Source: Ectocarpus siliculosus (taxonomy: Eukaryota > Sar > Phaeophyceae > Ectocarpales > Ectocarpaceae). From it: DNA of 34,746 nucleotides. The notes beneath the pieces were generated by a model. The model made no database searches. It was not told the origin of the DNA and saw nothing but the letters and a program-made list of their open reading frames with translations. This document shows, one piece after another, positions 10,701-20,420 of the stretch (positions are counted from its first letter, which is position 1; each line of letters opens with the position of its first letter). A program made the position numbers and the translations under genes. The DNA lies in contig FN649727.1 in the NCBI GenBank assembly GCA_000310025.1, forward strand, positions 8,461,924 through 8,496,669, given 5' to 3'.

Positions 10701-13700
10701 TCACGAGCTCAAGCAGGACCACAGCAACAGCCGTGCTTGGCCAGGTTATAAGCTCTACTCTACCCTACTCTAATAAGTAACACAAGCAGCAACATGCGAC
10801 GTGTTGCTGGACCGCCCTGGCCGCGAAGCTAATATCGTAGGTGACGAAATATATCATACCCCCTGGACCGATGTTCAAAGCTTGATTACTCCATAGTACA
10901 ATAGAGGGCAATGCCGAACAGTCTCGTCGAGAGCATACCGAGAACGTATCGCTTCATGTGACATCCTCTTCGTGCTCGTCTTCGTCGTGGAGTAATCCAT
11001 CATAAAAAATCGGTCCAGATGGTGTGATATGATATATCTATGCATACGTCGTGCCACCTACGGACGGTGCACACCTCAAACACGGCACTGGCCCACCTGC
11101 TGTCGCTGGGGAGTGTGCATGGCATCCGCTGCTGATGTCATGCGTCCCATCTTGATGGGAGTCGTGGTCGCGCTCTGTTCGGACCATTACCATTCAACCA
11201 TTCAGAGCAGTCGCCGATACGTATCGCATGTAGGGGTAGGGTAGCGAGCGTCGAAGACGGGGTTCACGGAGGGGGGGGGTTCGAGAAACGACCAATATTG
11301 GCCGGATGGACAGAAAACACGAAATTGCTCGCGGGTACGGGTTCAACTTGAATGGATCGTGAGACCCGACTGGCGCCAACCGTTCACGCTCGACACGGAT
11401 GCCAGCAACCTAGCAACAGGGTCAGTTCCCACGCAGGATGTGGAGAACAGAGAGGCACCAGGGGGCTATGCCAGCAAGAGACTGCTGTTGCCGGCTGAAG
11501 AGAAACTGTAACTGTCGTCCAAGGACAGACAGGGAGATCTCGGAGTGCTGTACGCGGTTGAGCATTTCAACATCTGTCGGGGACGACGGCAATTCACACT
11601 CATCACGGACTGCGCGGCGACACAGCAGTCTCTTGCCGGCCTAGCCCCCTGGTGCCTCTCTGTTCTCCACCTCCTGACACACTCAAGCTGCCGACTTGCA
11701 CCTCCAACGAGAGGGATGGGGACACGAACACGCTTGAGAGCCAATGAAGGAAAATAGAAAAAAGAACTGTCTTCCTGGCGTTCTCTTGATCTTCTCTTAA
11801 CCACGTGCGTGCGTGCGTGCGTGTATGCATGCGTACCAGAAACCACTAATATCGCAGCACGGACCAGAAGGAAATTACTGCCAGGAACAAAAGCTTTCGA
11901 TGGGGCTGCGAACTGCCTCAACAGTAGCCTTCCGCCTGCACACACTGTAACAGCGCCAACACTCTACTTTTTGGAATTGACAAAAAAAAAAAATCACCCG
12001 TAATGTACCTGCATCGTCTGTCCCGGTGTCTGAGGCCCTGGTGTGCCCATCCTTGCTGCCGCGGCCATCGTCGACTGCTGCTGTCCCGCGGGCGAAGGCC
12101 CACCTTGTTGTTGTTGCTGCTGCTGGGTGGGTGCCTGCGGCGAGTCTCCCAAACCCGGGGCCTTGGCGACCTTTGCTGTTGGCACCGCGGCTGACACGAC
12201 CGGGCGTCCGATGATTGGCATGCCCGATGCCGTGGTCGTGGCACGTTGCCGGCCCCCCGCGGCCGGCGCCGAAGTCTTGGCATCCTTGGCGTTCTTGACG
12301 ACCGGCCGGCCAATCAACGGGATGCCCGCCGCGGCCGCTGCTGCTGCCGCCGCCTTGCCCTGCGCATTGACAGACAGAGCATTGACAGAGTGGTCGGCGT
12401 TGCTTTTACGCGGCGTGGGGTGTGTGTGTGTGTGACCCGGGGTGGCCCTTACTGGAAGGCTAGGGCGGAGGGTACGGCGATGTTCGTACACGAAAAAGGT
12501 ACATCGACTTCTAAGTCGTGAGACTGAGAGTTGGAGGAAGGTAAACACTTGGCCGAGCTCCTGCCCTCCTCGACGCGGTTCACACACCCGCATGGCACCA
12601 ACAACCGCCAACAAACCCCGGCACCCCCAACGTCCACAGCCGGAAGAACGTCCAGCTCCTGCCCTCCTCGACGCGGTTCACCCACCCGCATGGCACCAAC
12701 AACCGCCAACAAACCCCGTTACCCCCAACGTCCACAGTCGGAAGAACGTCCAGCAGGTAGCACTATACAGCAGCAAAGAAACTACCGGCTGCACAACCTA
12801 CCGCCGATTGACTGCGTGCAGCGCAAATCGCAACGCGCTTCATGGATGGTGTTTCCGGACTTTTTTACCTTCTTTCCCCTGAGTTTGACCGTCGGTGCTG
12901 GCGGCTCATCTGCGTCGCTGTCCTCGTCTTCTTCGTCTCCCTCGGCGTACACCTGACCAAACCACCCACCACCCACCAAGCCACGAAACAACGCGAACGC
13001 GATAACGACAAACGATCAAGTAAGACACAGCCGTCGTCTACTACTGCTCTACCACGGTGTTCTGTTCGGGAACATAGGGACTAGACCATTCGTCGTATTC
13101 GCGTGTGTATCCGAATGACCCATATATTTTCGAGCGTGGTATGCATGTGCATACCACTTAATAGCGCACAAAGCCAAAGCACACCGCACTTGTAGTATTT
13201 CACACCCACGAAGCATACATACATAGCACAAAGATGGCCAAAACAGACACGCTGCGTGACTCCGGCTGATGCTTCAACGATACAGATACCGAAAGGTGTC
13301 AACATGAGCACTGACGCCTACATCGAAAGATACACCGGGCGGTATTTTAACATCTTGAAACCGAAAGATGCGCCCAAAACTAACGAACCGTATTGAAAGG
13401 TGACAATCACTATGGTTACAGCCCGCAGTGCCATGGGCGGTGCACAGACCAACCAACCCGGTCAATAGAGAAAAACCAGGCTACACACACGACGAAGTCA
13501 GCCCTGATGCTGCCGCGCATAACGCTCATCAACGAACTAGTCACCGCCAGCGCATGCCATACGGCGGGCAAACTCACGTCAAGCTTTTTGCTGCCCTTCA
13601 CCACCGGCGGCGCCCCCGGCGCGGCGAGCTCGTCCAGCTCTAGGGCCTCGTAAAGGTCGTAAGAGTCCTCGGCCTCGAACTTCTCGATGAGGTGGATGTC

Positions 13701-16700
13701 GTCTCCCGCCTGGCTGATGTACCAGTCAAGGTCCTCGATGATGCTGTCCACCTGAAATCACATCACATCACGGAACACAAAAGACAAGTGTATTGGCCAC
13801 AACCGCGGGTGCAATAGTTACGGGAATTAGAGCTTCCGTCCGGTGTGCTCCTCCAGCTGCCGTGCTCCATGTCTTGATATATTCGACATCGCCGCTCCTG
13901 GTGGTCTTCTTGGCCAGCTAGTGGTTGCATGCGTCAACACGAATGTTGGTGGTTTGGCTCGCGGGCGAACACGACACTGCTGTAAGACAAGACGGCCGTG
14001 GTGGGCCTCTCAACCGTGCACCGCACCCTGCGCATTTTCGGGATGTCGTCCATGAAGTCTAGTCCCGCAAGCCCTTGAGGGACAAGTCACACCACAAAAC
14101 TCTCATGGTACCCCACACTTGGCACACTCGCTAAGGAGAGAAGCTGCCGTACACTCTTACTTCCGGAACCAGCGTCCACAGGGCACTTATGCTGCCGGAG
14201 CAAAGGCCCACGCCGTATTGTACCAGTGGCCCATGCGCCAGCATCTACTTCCAAAAGTAGCAATTGCGTGCTATTGGTTGGAGCCTGTAGCAATCGAACA
14301 TCCGCCAAGCAACCTCAGCGAAGCAGCCACCTAACCTGGTCTGGCGCTAGGTCGTTGTTGTCCAAAAGTCTCAGCATTTGCTCCAGCCGCCCGATGTGGT
14401 AGTTGTGCTGCTTTCTAGCGTTGTCGAGAGCGTTGATTCTCTCGTCATCTTTGGCCTTCTTCTTCTTGCCCAATGCAGCCATCTGACAAGGTGAATACAG
14501 CCATACCCACCGACGCATACAAAAGCGAGTGTACGTTGAGGTCTGAGAGGCAAACACCACCGTCACCACCCCACCGACGTAGCAATGCAGCCACGCAAGA
14601 GCACTGCTGTGGGCTACGCACTACACACACACATACACGACGACGAAACCCTCGGTGTCTGCTGCAGCAGCTGCGGGGCTTGGTGATGTCGACTATACTA
14701 GGAAATCATGAGGAGCCGAGCCTCGGTGCCAAAGCCCTCATGCATTTAAACATCAACAATTCGTTTCGATGTCTTAGGAGTGATACATATTACACACGGC
14801 TGAGGGTTGAGCGTGAACCAAGCGTTGGTGTAAGACCGCTCCTAACGGCTTTAAATCTATCCAACGAATGCAACAGCACAGGTGGAGCATGCCAAACGAA
14901 CAAGAGAAAACACAACTAACAGACACCACCTCGGGCGCATACCGGCGGGCCGACGTCTCGATCCCATCTAATTAGAACCCACAGGCGACCACGGTGCTAT
15001 GTATGACGCTACATACGGTTCCCTTCGAAAATACCCGTACAAAAAGACGAACGCATGACTCACCGCCTTCTCCACGTCTGCTTCGAAGCCCTCTAGCTGC
15101 GTGTTGAGCATCTGTATCTTTTCCGTCAGCCAATCGCGCTTTTCCATCTTCTCCTTTTCCTCTGGATCCATCTGATGTATAGTAGCCGTGATTGTGGTTG
15201 TTGAATTAAGCGTCGTTTGGTGTGAACCATGAACCACGATACGAACCGCAACAAGGACCACACCACACCCTTCAGCGTCAACGTTCAATCAAAACCAACA
15301 GCAGTGCCCTGCTGTCTGTAAAAAAATACGGTGCTTGAAGTTCTACCGCCTGAACTGCGACTCCTGAGAATGGACGCAACAGCCAGCAGTTGAGAGACCA
15401 ACCTCATTATTTCAATGACATTGGCGGGGCATCAACAACGCCGGTTGATAAGCGCCGGTGGCTGCGCATATTTGTAGCGCCGGTGAATTTGCTGGGCACG
15501 GACTAAATCACCAAGTCATTCTATACATTGAATAGCGCTGGTAACTCTGAATAGCGCCGGTCGATACGCCGGGCACACACCGGCGTTATTGAGGGCCTTC
15601 CACTGTACCTAATACCATCAAACATCAAACTACAACATGGAACGAGAGAGCCAAGATTTACATGTCTTGCGTGTGCCATCCATCAAACAGACAGAAGTCA
15701 CGCTGGCTTGCTCACCTCTGCCTCTCTCGCTAAGCCCTCCTTGCTGAACTTCTTGGTCTTGGTCTCCTTCTCGCAAACCTTGAACTGCTCCATCTTAGAT
15801 TCTATCCGGCGTCTCACCTCCAGCAGGATGGTCTTGTCTTTGATGTCGTTGCTCTGCAGCCAGCCCTTGATGGAATCTCGGTGCCGCTATAAAGTATTGG
15901 GACAGCAGCAGTGGGATGGAGCAGAGCATGTTGACATTTTCGAACGATCAGTGGTGGGCGATCGGAGAGCGGGGGCGACGAGAGGGTTGCATCAAGAAAA
16001 CCACCGGAACTTTTGTGTCTCTGACTGTAAGCCAAGCTGCAACGAGACGCTTCGGTGCACTACCCCGCTCCACCGAGCAGTTGCGGAGCTACCGTGGCCG
16101 AAACGGCACCCAGAAAAGCCATCTTCAACTCCCTCTTTCTCGCCTAGCTTCAGATCTCCCCACTCCCATTCTCTCTCTTTCCTGCCATGCTCACCTGGAG
16201 CTTCTTGATCTCTTTCTTGAGGTCTCCCTCATACTTCTCCTTCTGGTTTTGCTGTGTAGCCGAGTACACCTTATCCCAGATCTCGTCAAAGAGGGCCACG
16301 CCCTCGTCAACCTTCTTCAAGGTTCGGTCGATTTCCGCTGAGTGGATGGGAAGGCAAGCGAAAAGACGACGCCGCAGAGAGAGAGCGAGGCAACCAGAGA
16401 CAAAAAGAAAAAAAAAAGACGTAGATGAGTGACAGCCCAAACTTGCCTTCGTGTATTGCAAGGCCAGGTGATCGTTTGTCTACATTATTGATGGGGCTAC
16501 TGTCGTCTCTGGTTGATAACAACATGTGTTCCCAACACAAAGAGTGAGAGCGAGAGGCGTCTGGAAGAGGCGGGCAAGGCCGGGGGGGCCGATGCCGAAC
16601 AAGTTGCTGTTGGAGAGAAGAAAAACCCAGGGCAAAACGAAACGCAAAAACATGACAACTAGTCTGTGGTTATCTTCTTGATGAGGATCATCGAGCAGTG

Positions 16701-16871
16701 CACCATGTGCCAGTGTAAAGATATGACCATGACTGGCTTGTTCATACGATAGCTGGAAGAGTTGTCTTTGAACATGCCGCTTTTTGTATACCGAAAAGAT
16801 GTACCACAGGAAACACCCCACCATCCCCGCCACTCACTCTGTAGCTTCCGATTGACCCCCATCTTCGCCAT
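7750..16871 (-). CDS. CNOT3: CCR4-NOT transcription complex subunit 3 (NOT3)
   Basis: Thirteen exons, in transcript order: 16871-16838, 16337-16195, 15886-15716, 15171-15064, 14482-14336, 13751-13578, 12952-12869, 12359-12009, 10425-10108, 9864-9678, 9159-9018, 8496-8283 and 7890-7750. All phases close, giving 737 aa, close to human CNOT3 (about 750). The N-terminal Not3 coiled-coil domain (about 3-240) shows [40 protein letters not shown] and KKFSKEGLA. The middle is low complexity: [10 protein letters not shown] and [10 protein letters not shown] repeats, then poly-Gln. The C-terminal NOT2/3/5 domain (about 600-737) shows [55 protein letters not shown] and [19 protein letters not shown]. 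In the family this subunit joins the NOT module for mRNA deadenylation and decay in cytoplasm and nucleus. The exon 7/8 junction (GKK|GKA) is the least certain. The initiator Met is supported by the NRKLQTEIDR context. Confidence 0.95.
9194..9393. repeat. 100-bp tandem duplication, two copies
   Basis: Copies 9194-9293 and 9294-9393 differ at one base that I can see (G at 9205, C at 9305). They lie in the CNOT3 intron between exons 11 and 10, so the reading frame is not affected. The near identity implies a recent event or an assembly duplication. Confidence 0.95.
9758..9864 (-). repeat. CAG/GCG-rich coding repeat (Gln/Ala-rich)
   Basis: Within CNOT3 exon 10, mixed CAG/CAA and GCG codons give runs of Gln, Met-Gln and Ala. 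The segment lies in the low-complexity linker between the Not3 and NOT2/3/5 domains and is likely disordered. Its length probably varies between strains. Confidence 0.85.
10128..10246 (-). repeat. poly-Gln coding repeat in CNOT3 exon 9
   Basis: Imperfect CAG/CAA runs encode several Gln tracts of 7-9 residues, separated by short VAQAGGQQK and AQM breaks. CAA interruptions break the pure triplet run. The neighbouring sequence is Pro/Asn/Gln-rich, typical of a flexible linker in this subunit. Confidence 0.9.
10849..11037. mobile_element. MITE-like foldback element, same family as 1976-2194
   Basis: It lies in the CNOT3 intron between exons 9 and 8. The left end ATATATCAT...CTGGACCGAT (10849-10871) is mirrored by the right end (11009-11037). 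A second inner inverted pair, GATTACTCCA/TGGAGTAATC (10884-10893 and 10989-10998), is perfect. The core TCAAAGCTTG and CCCCCTG are shared with the other element. There is no coding capacity. Confidence 0.65.
11341..11655 (+). mobile_element. fossil Ty3/gypsy RNase H fragment
   Basis: In the + strand frame beginning at 11341, the reading shows [16 protein letters not shown], then [14 protein letters not shown], a TAA stop at 11509-11511, and [18 protein letters not shown] and TLITDC. This order (TDAS, YASK/LLPAE, LYAVEHF, TD) is that of the RNase H domain that follows reverse transcriptase in Ty3/gypsy elements. It sits opposite to CNOT3 inside an intron. Only about 100 codons remain, and it is a non-functional relic. 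No RT motif was found upstream. Confidence 0.8.
11440..11670. repeat. inverted duplication of the RNase H segment
   Basis: The arms 11440-11488 and 11622-11670 are reverse complements over 49 nt with 2 mismatches, separated by 133 nt. The left arm encodes the [17 protein letters not shown] part of the RNase H relic, so the right arm is an inverted partial copy of it. Confidence 0.9.
12556..12751. repeat. 98-bp tandem duplication, two copies
   Basis: Copies 12556-12653 and 12654-12751 differ at about four positions. They lie in the CNOT3 intron between exons 8 and 7. They produce paired shadow reading frames on both strands that should not be annotated. Confidence 0.9.
13136..13157. repeat. 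short perfect hairpin
   Basis: The arms GTGGTATGCA and TGCATACCAC are perfect complements with a 2-nt loop. It lies in the CNOT3 intron between exons 7 and 6. No larger element boundary was recognised. Confidence 0.7.
15432..15590. repeat. cluster of AGCGCCGGT repeats
   Basis: AGCGCCGGT occurs at 15451, 15476 and 15553, and AGCGCTGGT at 15534. The outer ends carry TCAACAACGCCGGT (left) and ACCGGCGTTATTGA (right) in inverted orientation. It lies in a CNOT3 intron (between exons 4 and 3). It may be a small inverted-repeat element with internal subrepeats. Confidence 0.6.
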
Positions 16872-18988
16872 CCCACAGTGGCTCCCACCAACGCTTCTCT
16901 TCCCCTACGACAACGTATAGCTGCCGGTATCATGCGGGGCTTGGTCACCACGCTGCGCCTTTTGTTTTGTTGTCCTCCCCCTCCCGACGATCTCTCTTTT
17001 CCTTTTCGGCCCCAAGAGCCGAGTTGAGCGAGCAAGTCACGCGAGTCAGTTTTGGCAAATACTGCTGTAGATCCTCGCCAAAGAGTGGCCGCCTCGTCGG
17101 GCGACAACTGGTCTCGGGGATTCTTATTTTCGCACTTGCTCTTCCCCGTGTGGTGTCTCTACCTCCCCTTCCGCTCTGGGATGCGGATCTCTGTCACAGG
17201 TGCTACACACAGCACGTGCTACCCCAGCAGGCAGGTGACTTGTGCCGCTCGGCTTGTTGTGGGGTGTCTCCGTTCTCGTGTGTATTTTTATCTGCAGGGC
17301 CCCTCCGTCCCCTATCCCCTGCCGCGCTTGTATGTCTCTACCCCCCTCGCCGGCCCCACACCAATACGACCATCTATCTGCCGCCACAACAGCCCGAGAT
17401 AGCCATTGGACCTGCCAAGGTGAGCCCTGCGGTAGAGGATACCGGGGATTAGCGGAACAGTGCCCTTGTTGTTGTCAACCCTAAGCTGGACCGCTGTCAT
17501 TTTGGAAAGTTGGTAGGTATTTTTGAGTGACGTTGTACGCTCCAGATGCACCGAAGGTCTCAAACTCAACCCGTGTGTGCGCACGAAGCTACTTCTGGGC
17601 TTGGGAGGCGAGGAGTTACAGCGACGGTTGGGTGGGAGCTTGCAGCATTGTGGGGGAGGAGAGGAGACGGCTTCACCTGGCGTGCCGTCGAGGGGGTTCG
17701 TTGTCGGGGGCCACCGTGCCCTGGTGTGCCCTCTTTGCATGAACGAAGTGTTGTGATTCATTCGATCCTGTTTTTTTTAGGTTGGATGCGGCGAACCACG
17801 TCGCAGAAAATGAGGGAAAAGGTCGACACAACATGATGCGATGGCGCACATATCCCCTCCGGAAAAAGGGTGCCCCGGGTTACATCGAGGCCTGCACAGG
17901 GGTTTTCTTGACGGTCTAGGCGGGCATTGAAACGTCGATGCTGGCCTTGTCCCTTGAAGAGATGGGTATCTGGGGGTCCTCCTTGACCTGGGGCTGATCG
18001 ATCGGTGTGTGCCCCTCTCTATTAAGAGCATGTGGCCTGGTGCTTTTGTGTGTGGCATCCTCTCAGCAGAACTGCTGTCGTATGCATACGGAACGGGGAA
18101 AGGGGTTCCCCCTCGCTGTTATTGGGCTTCCGCTTGCGTTGTTCCCCAGGACACAGCAAGTTTTTTGTTGTTTGGGAAGTGGTGTTATGTTGCTAAACTC
18201 CGAACAGCGTGATACGGGGTCGATGGCAGTTGGCTATCTCTATCGCTGTTGATGTGTCTCCCAATACCAATCTGACATGCGAAAGCTGGTGCGTTTGCAT
18301 TATCAAAGCCAAGCTGTGTTACCCCAGCCGCTGTATATCCACGGTTGTCATGAACCACTGGCGATGCCAGTCTTGTCGATCAACTGTGCACCTACGAAGC
18401 CTCCGGCATGCTCCGACAAACAGAATTGCCAACCTGCTCTGATTCGTACTTGTATTTATCTGTAGGTGGTGTCCTCAGCAGTAGCATCAAGTGCGAAACT
18501 TCAACACATGCCCGCTATGTAGTGTTGTGCAGGATGTGTACTTCCATCTCCTTCCCGCCATCACCTTCTACGCCCCTGACCCACACAAGTGTATGTAGCA
18601 TTGGATGTCCCCCCCGTCCTATTTTTTGGCGAGCAGAGGGGGTTGAGGATAGGCGTTACTGCGGTCAGGGCAATATTTAGCCGTTGTCATGATGCACAAG
18701 GGGAAAGCGTTAAAAAGCCAAGTACTGCTGTACGCACAGCCTGACTCGGTCACGCTCCCGGTGTACTACTTCCATCTTATCTCTCGAAAGGGGTTATAGA
18801 CTACTGCTCCCGCCGAAAACGTCCGCAAGTCCGCAACCCAAGCGCAGCTTATGTGTATTATGTGGTGCTGTGTCGTTTTCTAACCCCTAACCCTTTTTGT
18901 CTGGGCCGCTGTCCTTCTCCCCCCCCCCTTCCTCGTGGTCTCTGGTTGCAGCCGCTGTTTCATCTCTCTCGAATACCCACACAGCACG
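16872..18988. other. divergent intergenic region between CNOT3 and the plastid-protein gene
   Basis: About 2.1 kb presumably holds two promoters and 5' UTRs. Open frames of up to 161 codons occur on both strands (for example 16967-17452 + and 17312-17761 -). Their sequence is Pro/Ser/Arg-rich, without domains or a convincing gene structure. Copies of ACTGCTGT lie at 17061, 18071 and 18724. CCCTAA-like text (CTAACCCCTAACCC) occurs near 18880. Confidence 0.5.
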
Positions 18989-20420
18989 ATGGTTCGCACA
19001 GCGTTTGTCTCGGTGGTTGCCCTCTCCGCGTCGGCGAATGCTTTCCTCGCACCTGTGCCTGGATACTCGCTCGCACGGACCTCGCGTGCGTCTGGTGAGT
19101 CTAGTTGATAAGAGTGTAGCAAAGACCTCATTCTCGCATGCGTGCTATTTTCTGCTGGTACTGCCGTTGTGACTTACAATAGTCAAAGAGTACTTAATCG
19201 GTGATCCGGCCGTTGCTGCTCTCTGTGCGTTGCTGTTGCATGTGAGAGCGTTGTACTGTCTTGTTCGTTGAGGGGTTAGGTTTTGTTTTGATGTGGGCTG
19301 TTGCTGGCGCTCCAACAATTGCTGCTGCATACAACATAGTACTCTTATCGCGCTAAGCATTCCATGCTGAAACGGTACAGGGCGTGTTTAAACAGAAAGG
19401 CCGGACTAAAGTACGCCGCTGAGCACGCGGTACTGCTCCAAGCTTCCTTCTTTTTCTTTTTTGCAGGACGAGTACAGCTGCTCTCCAGCTTTCCCAGGGC
19501 ATTCTACGATAGAGAGTAGCCGAGAGAACCGGTGTCATTGCTCACCCGCTCTGGTTGCTTGTGATCGTGTTGGATGTGTGGTGTATCTACAAGCCGTCTC
19601 GAGGCATGCCGGCAACCATACGACGGCTGTCTGTGTCTGTGTGAAGCACTGCTGCTGCTGCTGCTGCTGCTGTTGTTGTTGTGGTTTGTACTCGATGATG
19701 AACATGTCCCCGTGGTCAAACCCCACCTCTGTTAGCATTAGCCTTAACGAAACCATTGTCCAGTGCATGATCATCTAACAGCAGGCGATGCTCTCACTTG
19801 GCGTGATATGTAGCATGCATGCGCCTGCCAGCAAGGCAAGAGGAGCGATTGCTTCATTGATGGGTGCGCGTCCATGCAACGCACGCAAACTCAGGGGATG
19901 AACGTGGATGAAAAGCGGTAGCTGCGTTTTCAGGAGGAATTAGCACTCTCTGTGCCGCGGTTTCTTGTCCAAAACAAGTTTTTCTACGAAAGCTCGGCGA
20001 CACGACGTGTAGCAACGTTTCGAAGTACACACGGCAGCCACGCGTGAGTGATTTATTTTCCATTGATCCGACACATGCACCCTATACAACACCGAATGGA
20101 TCTGCAAATCCCTTCCAGTCCCCCCACTTACCGCAATCCCACCAATCTGCTGCTACACCGCCACCTTGTCAACCAAACCACGCGACGCGACAGCCCCGAT
20201 TCAGATGGTGACGAGCGCGACTCCGGCAGTTAGCACAGGCGAGGGCAAGATGGTTTCGAACGAGGAGACGTACACCGCAGCCTTGAAGAAGATGGAGGCC
20301 GAGAGCCTTGCAGAGCTCGAGAAGGCGTTCGAGGAAACCGCGAAGAAGGCGAAGGCAGAGTCTGACAAGATCTGGGGGGACCTCGAGGCGGAATTCGCCC
20401 AGGATGTGGACGAGGCGTGA
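18989..20420 (+). CDS. small plastid-targeted charged helical protein, unknown function
   Basis: Two exons, 18989-19094 and 20194-20420, join in phase to give 110 aa. Residues 1-18 (MVRTAFVSVVALSASANA) form a signal peptide. It is followed at once by FLAPVPGYSLARTSRAS, which has Phe at +1 and a basic, Ser/Thr-rich stretch. This is the bipartite presequence of heterokont plastid proteins. The mature part (about 70 residues) is rich in Glu, Lys and Ala, with heptad-like spacing (ALKKMEAESLAELEKAFEET), and ends in FAQDVDEA. This predicts a single long helix or coiled coil. I do not recognise a family. The acceptor was chosen because the GACAG at 20193 is the one that keeps the helical frame in phase with the donor. 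An extra tiny exon in the 1.1-kb intron cannot be excluded. Confidence 0.75.
19649..19680. repeat. CTG/TTG triplet run in intron
   Basis: A run of about seven CTG units followed by TTG lies in the single intron of the plastid-protein gene. It is a simple repeat. The poly-Gln and poly-Ser reading frames on the minus strand across it are artefacts. Confidence 0.8.

Noticed and set aside
11994-12614. 206-codon minus ORF taken as one exon
   Set aside because: Only 12359-12009 fits as an exon. The upstream part runs through the acceptor and the intronic tandem duplication.
16967-17452. 161-codon plus-strand ORF upstream of CNOT3
   Set aside because: Low-complexity Pro/Ser/Arg text, overlapping open frames on both strands and no recognisable motif.
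18880-18896. Telomere-like CTAACCCCTAACCC
   Set aside because: Only two imperfect units, and part of an ordinary spacer.
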